A DNA stretch of 64,000 nucleotides from Mycolicibacterium crocinum. GTDB lineage: Bacteria; Actinomycetota; Actinomycetes; Mycobacteriales; Mycobacteriaceae. The stretch lies in the NCBI RefSeq assembly GCF_022370635.2, contig NZ_CP092362.2, forward strand, positions 62,001 to 126,000. Reading direction: 5' to 3'. The stretch's first letter is position 1. Each line of letters starts with the position of its first letter. Positions 1-6,955 of this stretch are shown one piece after another. The notes beneath the pieces were generated by a model, which was given only the letters and a program-made list of their open reading frames with translations, was not told the DNA's origin and searched no databases. The translations under genes were made by a program, and so were the position numbers.

Positions 1-396
1 CGGCAACGGCGGCATCACCACCGGCGACGACCAGATGTCACCGGCCGGGTGCTCACCGCGACGGAGGAACATCGCGCTGGCCCGCGAGACCACCGTGTCG
101 TTCTGCACCACTTCGGCGTCGACCAATCGGATGCGCCGGCCGTCGCGCCGCACGGTGGTGCGCACTTCCAGCGGTTCGATGAGGGTGGGCCACAGCAGGT
201 CAACCGTCAGTCGGGCCGGCACCAAACCCTGCTCGCCACCCACCTGTTCCAGTGCGCGGGCGAGGATGCCGCCGACGACGTGGCCGCTGATCGTCGCTCC
301 CCAGGGGCCCTGTGCCGCCGGACCGGGCAACAGCACGTCACCGTCGGCGACGGTGTAGGCCCGCGGGACGCTGTCGGTGCTGCCCAGATCTGCCAC
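1..396 (-). CDS. Thioesterase-like (hotdog) protein, C-terminus cut by window edge
   Basis: Reading leftwards from a GTG at 394-396, an open frame runs off the window start (132 codons visible). The translation begins MADLGSTDSVPRAYTVADGD and contains PAAQGPWGATISGHVVGG followed by LVPARLTVDLLWPTLIEPLE, which matches the N-terminal hotdog half of the TesB-like thioesterases common in mycobacteria. Such enzymes hydrolyse acyl-CoA in the cytosol; the substrate cannot be told from this fragment. The gene precedes the GNAT gene on the other side of a 26-bp gap, and both point left. The true C-terminus lies outside the window. Family assignment is by remembered motif pattern only. Confidence 0.6.
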   Translation of the reverse strand, partial: MADLGSTDSVPRAYTVADGDVLLPGPAAQGPWGATISGHVVGGILARALEQVGGEQGLVPARLTVDLLWPTLIEPLEVRTTVRRDGRRIRLVDAEVVQNDTVVSRASAMFLRRGEHPAGDIWSSPVVMPPLP

Positions 397-422
397 GAGA
401 TCACACGATAGCGGCGCCGATG

Positions 423-764
423 TCAGCTGCTGAGCACCTGCTCCAGGTAGCTCTCGGTGTCTGCGGTGACGGGGTCGACGGCGTCGTCGAAGTCGTGATG
501 CTTCTCCAGGTACTTCGCCACCATTGCGCACTTCGGTACGATGCGCAGCCCGGCGTCGCGGGTGGCCGCGAGCGCCTCGCCGATCATGATGCTGGCCAGT
601 CCGCGCCCTTCGAACGCGCTGTCTACCTCGGTGTGATGAAAGATGCGCTGGCCGTCGTGGTCGACGAAGTCGGCGAGGCCGACCTGCTTGCCGTCGACGG
701 CGATGGTGAATTGATCTTTTTCGGCGGTGACGGTGGTTTCGGCGCCGTTCTTGTCGGTGGTCAT
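423..764 (-). CDS. GNAT-family N-acetyltransferase, short YjdJ-like type
   Basis: This is a protein of 113 residues from ATG 762-764, preceded by GAGGAG six bases upstream, which favours it over the upstream in-frame Met. The sequence VDSAFEGRGLASIMIGEAL is the acetyl-CoA binding loop (R/Q-x-x-G-x-G/A) of the small GNAT proteins often called YjdJ-like or Gcn5-related. The size (about 90-115 residues) is normal for that subgroup, which lacks a long N-terminal part. Function is probably acetyl transfer to a small molecule; the substrate is unknown. It lies 8 bp downstream of the pirin gene on the same strand, so the two are likely cotranscribed. Confidence 0.75.
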   Translation of the reverse strand: MTTDKNGAETTVTAEKDQFTIAVDGKQVGLADFVDHDGQRIFHHTEVDSAFEGRGLASIMIGEALAATRDAGLRIVPKCAMVAKYLEKHHDFDDAVDPVTADTESYLEQVLSS

Positions 765-772
765 GGAACTCC

Positions 773-1741
773 TCACGTTCGGCGGCGGGGCCGCAGTCGG
801 GTGGCGGGCAGCCCGGGTGCGGGCAACCGCGGGACGGAACCGGTGTACCCACTGACGGCGCCGAACCGTTCGTCACCGTCCTGCCATTGCCGGCGATATT
901 CGACGATCTCCTCGTGGCTGCGCCCGACGAAGTTCCACCACATCAGCAGTTCGTCGGGGAACGGCGTCCCGCCCAGCAGGAGTACCCGGGCAGCCAGACC
1001 GGCCGCGTTGTGCAGCCGCAGGCTGGTCGACCCGGTCCCCAGATAGGCCAACTCCCCTGACTCCAGCCCCCGGCCCGCGACGTCGACCCGGCCGAGGTCC
1101 AGCAGCACGCCGTGCTCAAAGGCGGGGTCGATGTCGATGTCGATCGTGCACCCGGCTGCCAGGTCGATCTGCGCGCCGAGCAGCGGCGTGAAGGTGTGGA
1201 CCGGGGAGCGCTGGCCGGCCAGCTCGCCGAGGAAGACCCGGATACTGGCGTCACCGCGTGAAAACGGTTCCGGCACATGGTGATCGAAGTCCCGGGCGGT
1301 GTTGCGATCGGAGTCCGGCAGCGCCACCCACAGCTGCACACCGTGCAGGATGGAAGTCGACGACGTCGACACTTCGGAGTGGCAGATGCCCGCTCCGGCG
1401 GTCATCAGGTTCAGTTCGCCCGGACGGACGGTCTGGTGCACGCCGGCGCTGTCGCGGTGTTCGATCTCCCCGCGGAACAACCAGCTGACGGTCTGCAGGC
1501 CGGTGTGCGGATGCGGCGGCACATCCATGCCCGTGGTCTCCTGCACGTCGTGCGGGCCGTAGTGATCAGCGAAGCACCAGGCGCCGATCAGGGAGCGTTG
1601 ATGCTGGGGCAGGGTCCGCCGGACTGGAAGCGCGCGCGGACCGCCCAGCGGGACCTCGCGCGGTTCCAGAACTTCGACACCATCGAACTCGGTTGCAGCA
1701 CAGGGGACTTCGTGTGGAGCGGTCTCGAGGTTGCTCACCAC
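773..1741 (-). CDS. Pirin family protein
   Basis: This protein of 322 residues contains the pirin cupin signature HPHTGLQTVSWLFRGEIEH (residues about 77-95) with the histidines that bind the metal, followed by the typical GELNLMTAGAGICHSE segment. Length and the second C-terminal cupin half (TPFPDELLMWWNFVGRS) match complete pirins. Pirins are iron-binding cupins; some bacterial members act as quercetin 2,3-dioxygenases, but most have no proven role, so no reaction is assigned. Two adjacent GTG codons (1736-1741) offer alternative starts. It probably shares a transcript with the GNAT gene downstream. Confidence 0.85.
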   Translation of the reverse strand: MVSNLETAPHEVPCAATEFDGVEVLEPREVPLGGPRALPVRRTLPQHQRSLIGAWCFADHYGPHDVQETTGMDVPPHPHTGLQTVSWLFRGEIEHRDSAGVHQTVRPGELNLMTAGAGICHSEVSTSSTSILHGVQLWVALPDSDRNTARDFDHHVPEPFSRGDASIRVFLGELAGQRSPVHTFTPLLGAQIDLAAGCTIDIDIDPAFEHGVLLDLGRVDVAGRGLESGELAYLGTGSTSLRLHNAAGLAARVLLLGGTPFPDELLMWWNFVGRSHEEIVEYRRQWQDGDERFGAVSGYTGSVPRLPAPGLPATRLRPRRRT

Positions 1742-1767
1742 CCCGAGCTTACGCTTCGTCGGATCCC

Positions 1768-2184
1768 TCAGGCGGCGAGCGCCTGCGTCATCGCCGAGCG
1801 GATGAGCAGGAAGTCCGGCTCCTCGATGCGGAACACCCCGAAGCGGAACTTGTAGCCCCAGCGCTGTGGATCGACGATGAACTCCAGCCGGTCAAGCAGA
1901 GGCCGGATGGGTGTCGCGGTGCAGGGCAAGAACTCCATCCTGCGCCGCCACGGATCAGTCGACTCCTCTTGATAGGGCTCGTCGTCGGTGACCCGCCCGA
2001 TCGCGGTGAACGCCTGCAGCGGTTCGCCGTGCTCCAGTGCGGTTTTCGGCGAATAGAAGATGATCCAATCGCCACGGGCCATCTTGCGCAGCATGTGCGG
2101 TTTGCCATGGTTGGCCTGAGTGAAACCGCCCGCGACGCCACGCTGTACGTGGTCGGCGCTGACGGTGTTGATCCAGTACGTCAT
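1768..2184 (-). CDS. EVE domain-containing protein
   Basis: This protein of 138 residues opens with MTYWINTVSADHVQRGVAGGFTQ and has the features of the EVE/UPF0310 fold: the lysine-arginine rich PHMLRKMARGDWIIFYSPK segment and AFTAIGRVTDD. EVE domains resemble PUA and YTH domains and bind modified nucleobases or RNA; actinobacterial stand-alone EVE proteins of this size are uncharacterised. No partner gene is apparent; the nearest same-strand gene is the pirin 26 bp downstream. Start at ATG 2182-2184 is the first Met of the family consensus. Confidence 0.8.
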   Translation of the reverse strand: MTYWINTVSADHVQRGVAGGFTQANHGKPHMLRKMARGDWIIFYSPKTALEHGEPLQAFTAIGRVTDDEPYQEESTDPWRRRMEFLPCTATPIRPLLDRLEFIVDPQRWGYKFRFGVFRIEEPDFLLIRSAMTQALAA

Positions 2185-2296
2185 GGGCTCACGTTAGGTC
2201 GGGGGTCCGACAGGTCCGGCGCCTCTGCCGCGAGCGTCACGCCAGAGTTGCGTTCGACGCCCAGCGTGACTCTGGAGTGACGCTCGGCGGGATCGG

Positions 2297-2584
2297 TCAG
2301 TCCGCGCGCGCGTCGGACGACGGGCCGCGGCCGTCGCTGGAGATGTCCGGCGCGAACATCTCGGGGCTCATCGCCGGGTCGACCGGCTCATCGGGCGGAA
2401 CGTCGGCCGGGTCACCGTCGGCGGCCCGCTTATGGTCCGCCCGCCAGTCCCGCAGCAACAACAGAATGCCGGCGACGGCCAGCACCACCACCGCAATCGC
2501 CGCGTAAGTGCTGTCGGTGAAGATCGCCACCAACAGTGCGATCAACCCGGCCAGGGCCACCACCATGACGATCCGCACAGACAC
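2297..2584 (-). CDS. Small two-helix membrane protein, function unknown
   Basis: This is a hypothetical protein of 95 residues. Residues about 4-20 (IVMVVALAGLIALLVAI) and 27-45 (AAIAVVVLAVAGILLLL) are two membrane helices separated by a short loop. The C-terminal half is hydrophilic and acidic with many Pro, Asp and Ser, and probably faces the cytosol or envelope as a disordered tail. It is not recognised as any named family. It stands on the minus strand between the TetR regulator and the EVE gene. The 112-bp gap on its left (2185-2296) holds no other gene. Confidence 0.6.
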   Translation of the reverse strand: MSVRIVMVVALAGLIALLVAIFTDSTYAAIAVVVLAVAGILLLLRDWRADHKRAADGDPADVPPDEPVDPAMSPEMFAPDISSDGRGPSSDARAD

Positions 2585-2627
2585 AGTTCTATCCGCATCC
2601 CGCTCCCCCGCGTGGGAACTGCGGTAG

Positions 2628-3227
2628 TCAGCGAGTCGCCGGGGCCGGCACCGGCGCGGCCGTCAGCATCGCGGCGAGCATCGTCACGATCTCGTCGACG
2701 CTGTCCGCATCGGCGTCGCCCGACTCCACCCGCCGCTCGTGGTCCGCCAGCAGGGCGAACATCGCGGTGGCGACGGAACCGACCCGGCTCTCCCGGGCGC
2801 TGCGGTCCTTCAGCGGAACCAGTCTGGCCAGCGCGTCGAGAATGCGCGGCCACGCCGACTCCGCGGGGCTCTGCGGTTCCCGGTTCAGCCGGATCCGCAC
2901 CACCTCGAGGAATCGGGCGTAGTGGGTGCCTTCGCTGTGGAAGAACGGCCCGACCAGGATGCGCAGGACGGCGTGCGCGTCGGCCATCTGCTCGTCCGAC
3001 ATGCGGTCCAGCAGGGCTTGGCGCTCGACTTCCATCGGGGTCAGGCGCCGGGCGACCACCGCGTCGATGAGGTCCTGTCTGCTGCGGAAGTAGTAGTTGA
3101 CCGCGGAGTTGTTGCGCTGGCCGGCGGCGACGGCGATTTCGCGCAGCGGCACCTCGAAGCCGTGCTCGGCGATCAGCCGTTCGGCGGCGTCGAGCAGTAC
3201 TTCCCGAGATCGGGCGCCGCGGTCCAC
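2628..3227 (-). CDS. TetR-family regulator, probably controlling kshA
   Basis: This protein of 199 residues starts at GTG 3225-3227. The N-terminal TetR helix-turn-helix spans about residues 6-52 (SREVLLDAAERLIAEHG, then VPLREIAVAAGQ and NNSAVNYYFRSRQDLIDAV). The C-terminal ligand domain follows. It is divergent from kshA, and a perfect 20-bp palindrome (3258-3277) lies between the two genes, the arrangement expected of a repressor controlling itself and its neighbour. The mycobacterial steroid repressors KstR and KstR2 are TetR proteins, but this one is not obviously either of them, so the inducer is unknown. Confidence 0.85.
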   Translation of the reverse strand: MDRGARSREVLLDAAERLIAEHGFEVPLREIAVAAGQRNNSAVNYYFRSRQDLIDAVVARRLTPMEVERQALLDRMSDEQMADAHAVLRILVGPFFHSEGTHYARFLEVVRIRLNREPQSPAESAWPRILDALARLVPLKDRSARESRVGSVATAMFALLADHERRVESGDADADSVDEIVTMLAAMLTAAPVPAPATR

Positions 3228-3257
3228 GACGAGCAGTCTAAAACAATGCTAGGCAGT

Positions 3258-3277
3258 TTTAAGCACATGTGCTTAAA
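3258..3277. promoter_or_regulatory. 20-bp perfect palindrome, likely TetR operator
   Basis: TTTAAGCACATGTGCTTAAA is identical to its reverse complement over 20 bases. It sits 30 bp upstream of the TetR start and 7 bp upstream of the kshA ATG. TAAATT (3274-3279), a TANNNT-type -10 hexamer, overlaps its right arm and stands six bases before the kshA ATG, so kshA may be transcribed as a leaderless mRNA that the regulator blocks directly. Confidence 0.8.
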
Positions 3278-3284
3278 TTGACGC

Positions 3285-4424
3285 ATGAACCAGATCCGGG
3301 AGATCGACCCCGGCACGCCGATGACCCGTTACGCGCGGGGCTGGCACTGCCTGGGCCTGGCAGAGGATTTCCGCGACGGCAAGCCACACGGCATCAATGC
3401 CTTCGGCGGCAAACTCGTGGTGTACGCGGACACCAAGGGCGACATCCACGTGCTCGACGGCTACTGCCGACACCTCGGTGCCGACCTGGCCATGGGTACG
3501 GTCAAGGGCGACAACCTGGCGTGCGCGTTCCACGACTGGCGCTGGAACGGCGCGACCGGGCGTTGCGTCGAAATCCCCTATGCCCGAAGGGTTCCCAAGC
3601 TGGCTCGGACCCGCAAGTACCAGACCATCGAGGTCAACGGGCAGCTGCTCATGTGGCATGACCCGGAAGGGTCGACGCCGTCGCCGGAGCTCACCCCGCC
3701 GACGATCGAGGGCTACGACGAAGGCAAGTGGTCGAAGTGGGCGTGGAACTCGATTGTCATCGAGGGAGCGCACTGCCGGGAGATCGTCGACAACAACGTC
3801 GACATGGCGCACTTCTTCTACATCCACTACGCCTACCCCACCTTCTTCAAGAACGTCTTCGAAGGCCACACCGCCAGCCAGTACATGGAATCCAAGGGCC
3901 GCCAGGACTTCACCGAGCACCCGGAACGGCTGTGGGAGGGCACCAAGCTGCGCTCGGAGGCCACCTACTTCGGGCCGTCCTACATGATCAACTGGCTGCA
4001 CAACGACCTCGGACCGGACTTCACCGTCGAGTCGGTGCTGATCAACTGCCACTACCCGATCGATCAGAACTCGTTCATGCTGCAGTTCGGTGTTTCGGTG
4101 CAGAACATGCCGGGGCTGTCCGACGAGAAGGCGGCCAAGCTCGCGCAGTCGTATTCGAAGATCTACGAGGTCGGCTTCCTGCAGGACGTGGAGATCTGGA
4201 AGCACAAGACCCGGATTGAGAACCCGCTGCTGTGCGAGGAGGACGGGGCGCTCTACCAGTACCGGCGGTGGTACGAGCAGTTCTACGTCGACGCGGCCGA
4301 CGTCACGTCAGAAATGACCGACCGCTTCGAGCTCGAGGTGGACACCACGCACGCCTACGACGTGTGGCAGCGTGAGGTGGACCAGAACATGCAAAAGCGT
4401 TCTGAGGCAACAGCTTCCAGTTGA
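3285..4424 (+). CDS. kshA: 3-ketosteroid 9-alpha-monooxygenase oxygenase component KshA
   Basis: This 379-residue Rieske oxygenase has its [2Fe-2S] ligands at C61, H63, C80 and H83 and the mononuclear-iron motif NVDMAHFFYIH (H176, H181) with the N/D pattern of KshA. M. tuberculosis KshA is 386 residues. KshA hydroxylates C9 of ring-degraded 3-ketosteroids (androstadienedione or its CoA thioesters), which with KstD opens ring B; electrons come from the reductase KshB, not found here. No cholesterol-cluster genes surround it, so it is probably one of the extra KshA paralogues of environmental mycobacteria and may prefer another steroid. No Shine-Dalgarno sequence is visible before the ATG. Confidence 0.9.
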   Translation: MNQIREIDPGTPMTRYARGWHCLGLAEDFRDGKPHGINAFGGKLVVYADTKGDIHVLDGYCRHLGADLAMGTVKGDNLACAFHDWRWNGATGRCVEIPYARRVPKLARTRKYQTIEVNGQLLMWHDPEGSTPSPELTPPTIEGYDEGKWSKWAWNSIVIEGAHCREIVDNNVDMAHFFYIHYAYPTFFKNVFEGHTASQYMESKGRQDFTEHPERLWEGTKLRSEATYFGPSYMINWLHNDLGPDFTVESVLINCHYPIDQNSFMLQFGVSVQNMPGLSDEKAAKLAQSYSKIYEVGFLQDVEIWKHKTRIENPLLCEEDGALYQYRRWYEQFYVDAADVTSEMTDRFELEVDTTHAYDVWQREVDQNMQKRSEATASS

Positions 4425-4425
4425 T

Positions 4426-4836
4426 TCACGCCGCGGTGCGCGGCCGGCTCAGGGGTAGGTGGACGACGGTCGCTACCTGGGCCGGCAGCTTTTCGCTGCG
4501 GGACAGCAGCTCGGCACTCTCCGGGAGCTCGCGCGGATTGAGCTCGCCGTCGGCGATGCGCCGCAACACCTCATGGGCGTGCGCCAGTTGATGGCGCTTG
4601 CGGTACTGACCGCCCGGCAGTTTGATGCCTGCCCACACCCCGTATTCCTCGCCGCTCTCGACGGCGCTGCGGGCGCACGCGCGCTGCTGGGCCAACGGGC
4701 ACCGACGCAGGCAGATGGTGCGGGCACGGGTGGCGGATTGTTCGTAGACGCGGGCCTTGGCCGCGCCGTCGCTGGCGTCGTCGTCGGCGTAGCCGAACCA
4801 CAGATCGGGCTCGACCGAGCATGGGCGGTAGATCAT
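4426..4836 (-). CDS. whiB5: WhiB-family iron-sulfur regulator, WhiB5-like
   Basis: This protein of 136 residues starts at ATG 4834-4836 with a strong AAGGAGGC five bases upstream (4841-4848); longer upstream frames lack a comparable site. Four cysteines (C6, C42, C46, C54) would ligate a [4Fe-4S] cluster, but the spacing is C-x3-C-x7-C rather than the usual C-x2-C-x5-C. GVWAGIKLPG (about 67-76) corresponds to the WhiB G-[VI]-W-G-G turn, followed by a basic stretch. Size and position next to an Rv0023-like XRE gene match WhiB5 of M. tuberculosis (Rv0022c). WhiB proteins act with the principal sigma factor as redox-sensitive regulators. Its end lies one base from the kshA stop. Confidence 0.85.
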   Translation of the reverse strand: MIYRPCSVEPDLWFGYADDDASDGAAKARVYEQSATRARTICLRRCPLAQQRACARSAVESGEEYGVWAGIKLPGGQYRKRHQLAHAHEVLRRIADGELNPRELPESAELLSRSEKLPAQVATVVHLPLSRPRTAA

Positions 4837-4861
4837 CGGAGCCTCCTTGGCCGGATTCAAT

Positions 4862-4960
4862 GACGAAAGCGTATATGCGCCGAATCGTCGACGCAAGGGG
4901 AACGTAGAAGAAAACGTATAAACCGATAGTCCTGTGTACGATCCGTATATGGCTGGAGCC
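4862..4960. promoter_or_regulatory. Repeated CGTATA motifs between whiB5 and the XRE gene
   Basis: The divergent intergenic region carries CGTATAT at 4870-4876, ACGTATA at 4914-4920 and CGTATAT at 4944-4950. A fourth copy, ACGTATAT, lies inside the XRE gene at about 5370. The spacing is irregular. The copies are plausible binding sites for the XRE protein or WhiB5, both encoded at this spot; no experiment is implied. Confidence 0.45.
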
Positions 4961-4965
4961 CCACC

Positions 4966-5706
4966 GTGAGCCGAGAGGCGGCGGGTGCAGCCATCCGCAC
5001 TCTGCGCGAGGCGAGGGACTGGTCGCTGGCTGAACTCGCCGCGGCCACCGGGGTCAGCATCATGGGTCTGAGCTTTTTGGAGCGCGGAGTCCGCAAGCCG
5101 CACAAAGGCACAGTTCAGAAGGTTGAGAACGGCCTCGGCCTCCCGCCTGGCACATACGCGCGTCTGGTTGTGGCCGACGATCCGGCCGCGGAAATCGCCC
5201 AGTATCTGACCGATTCGCCGGCTCCGCCCACACCGGCCCGGACCGCCACGGGCATCGTCGTCAGCCGCCACAGCGACGCGGATGTGCTCGAAGCGCACGC
5301 CGAGGCGCACCTGGAATCGCTGAACTCGTTGATAGCCCGCCTGCCAGCGGAGACGTCAAACGAATATGAAACGTATATTCAGTCCGTGATCGAGCAATGC
5401 GTGAAGGCCGAGTTACTGGCCGCCAATTCCTGGCGCGTCGCCGTCAATGCCGGGGCGGAATCCGTGGACCGCCTGATGACTCATTTGAGGTCGCTGGAAG
5501 CAATCCGCACCGGGCTGCTGGCGCGGATGCCCGGCAGCCTCAGTGCCCGCTTCGACCAGGCGTGCACCCGCTCAGACCTTCCGGAGCCGGTCATCGCGAC
5601 GTTGATCGGGGTCGACGTCGAGCAGCTGTGGGATATCCGCAACCGCGGTGCCATCCCGCCAGGTGCGCTCCCGCGAGTCAGGGCGTTCGTCGGGGAGCAG
5701 TCGTGA
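4966..5706 (+). CDS. XRE-family DNA-binding regulator (Rv0023-like)
   Basis: This is a protein of 246 residues from GTG 4966. Residues about 4-60 form a Cro/C1-type helix-turn-helix (AIRTLREARDWSLAELAAATGVSIMGLSFLERG). The rest is a helical domain without a known motif (ETYIQSVIEQCVKAELLAANSWRVAVNAGAESVDRL) and may dimerise or sense a ligand. It is divergent from whiB5 and overlaps the NlpC/P60 gene by a GTGA, so it leads the ESX-associated operon. In M. tuberculosis the equivalent Rv0023 lies between whiB5 and Rv0024. It probably autoregulates through the CGTATA repeats upstream. Confidence 0.85.
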   Translation: MSREAAGAAIRTLREARDWSLAELAAATGVSIMGLSFLERGVRKPHKGTVQKVENGLGLPPGTYARLVVADDPAAEIAQYLTDSPAPPTPARTATGIVVSRHSDADVLEAHAEAHLESLNSLIARLPAETSNEYETYIQSVIEQCVKAELLAANSWRVAVNAGAESVDRLMTHLRSLEAIRTGLLARMPGSLSARFDQACTRSDLPEPVIATLIGVDVEQLWDIRNRGAIPPGALPRVRAFVGEQS

Positions 5707-6491
5707 CCGCAGCCGATGTGGAGATCTTGAGCCGCGCCCACGCGCTGTTCGCCGGCAAGTCACCGGCCGCAACGCTGGACGCGGCAGGCGGTGTACCGAT
5801 GTCGTCGGCCGACGGCTTGCCCGCGGCCTATCACCGCGTGGCGGACCGGCATCGGGCTGAGCTCGACCGCGCCCAGCGCGTGGACGCCGAGGTGTCTGCC
5901 ATTCTGGCCCGCGCCCAGCGTGATCACCGAGAGGCTCGGCAGCAGACCCGCGCCGTGCTCGACGCCGCCCGCGCCGATACCTTCGCCGCCCCGTACAGCC
6001 CAGTTGCCCAGCGAGAGTTGGTGCGGCGCAGAGCAGCTCGGCTGCGGGCTCAGCAGGCCCACGTTCTGGCCGCCCGGCGGCGAGCCCGTCGACGACTCCT
6101 ACTGCTGCGCGCCTTGGGATATCGCACGCGTCGGCCCCGGTTGCCTGCGCCGACCTCGCGCGCAGCGCTCGCGGTGCGCGCGGCGCTGTCGCGGCTGGGC
6201 TGCCCGTACGTGTGGGGTGCAACCGGTCCCGATCGCTTCGACTGTTCGGGCCTGGTGCAGTGGGCGTACGCGCAGGCTGGCGTGCGATTGGATCGCACCA
6301 CCTACGACCAGATCAACGACGGCGTGCCGGTGCCCCGCTCGCAGGTCCGCCCCGGCGATCTGGTGTTCCCACACGCCGGGCACGTACAGCTGGCGATCGG
6401 GAACGGCATGGTGGTGGAGGCGCCGAACGCCGGCTCAGTAGTCCAGATCAGTCGGATGGGGACCGCCGTCGCGATCCGGCGACCGCTCTGA
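5703..6491 (+). CDS. NlpC/P60 cell-wall peptidase with N-terminal helical domain (Rv0024-like)
   Basis: This protein of 262 residues starts at GTG 5703, which overlaps the XRE stop (GTGA). The C-terminal half is an NlpC/P60 domain: DRFDCSGLVQWAYAQAG holds the catalytic Cys, and RPGDLVFPHAGHVQLAIGNG holds the catalytic His. The N-terminal half resembles the DUF4226-type helical domain of the next genes (AADVEILSRAHALFAG), with a charged coiled-coil-like stretch. NlpC/P60 enzymes cleave the D-Glu-mDAP bond of peptidoglycan stems. No classical signal peptide is visible, consistent with export by a type VII (ESX-like) route or an interaction with the small partner genes, both inferred from context. 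Confidence 0.85.
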   Translation: MTAADVEILSRAHALFAGKSPAATLDAAGGVPMSSADGLPAAYHRVADRHRAELDRAQRVDAEVSAILARAQRDHREARQQTRAVLDAARADTFAAPYSPVAQRELVRRRAARLRAQQAHVLAARRRARRRLLLLRALGYRTRRPRLPAPTSRAALAVRAALSRLGCPYVWGATGPDRFDCSGLVQWAYAQAGVRLDRTTYDQINDGVPVPRSQVRPGDLVFPHAGHVQLAIGNGMVVEAPNAGSVVQISRMGTAVAIRRPL

Positions 6492-6536
6492 GGCAGGTGA
6501 GTTGTTCGGCGAAATCTCGCTGAGTACCGTCGACCC

Positions 6537-6896
6537 ATGGCAGAGCACGTCGGAGCGTCGGCCGACGCACTCGAGTCGGCTCGATCCCTGCTCGCCGTCC
6601 GCGACCGCGAGCTCGCCGAGGCCGACGCCGAATTGGCCGAGGCGGTGTCCAGCGCGCACGCCGCCGCCACCGAAGCGATCCGCAAGCTCGACGCCATCGC
6701 GGCCGAGATCGAAGCGGCCGTTGCCCAGCAAGCCGTCACCGCGCCTGTCGAGGGACGCGAGTTTGCCCGGTTCCTGCTCGCGAAACAACGCGAGATCAGC
6801 GACATCGTGATCGCCGCGCGTGCCGAATCAGACGCGAAAGTCGTTGTGCTTCAGCAGCTTATGGGCCGATACCGAGTGCCGTCCACAGCCACCTGA
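6537..6896 (+). CDS. DUF4226-type helical protein (Rv0025-like)
   Basis: This 119-residue protein is almost entirely alpha-helical and rich in Ala and Glu, with a coiled-coil-like pattern (RDRELAEADAELAEAVSSAHAA). FARFLLAKQREISDIVIAA near residue 82 is the conserved C-terminal part shared with the next gene (FQRYLIDKLRDIKTVVETA), so the two are relatives. Size and position equal Rv0025 (120 residues) of M. tuberculosis. The function is unknown; the family clusters with ESX-secreted or secretion-associated proteins. The 45-bp gap to the NlpC/P60 gene indicates one operon. Confidence 0.8.
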   Translation: MAEHVGASADALESARSLLAVRDRELAEADAELAEAVSSAHAAATEAIRKLDAIAAEIEAAVAQQAVTAPVEGREFARFLLAKQREISDIVIAARAESDAKVVVLQQLMGRYRVPSTAT

Positions 6897-6955
6897 CAGG
6901 TGAATTGTCACCTGTGGCGAGTGGCGGATACAGTCGCCGGCATGAGAGGGCACCG

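Noticed and set aside
3273..4205. Long minus-strand open frame opposite kshA (310 codons)
   Set aside because: It mirrors the kshA reading frame, has no recognisable domain, and the plus strand carries all Rieske oxygenase motifs. High GC content produces such shadows.
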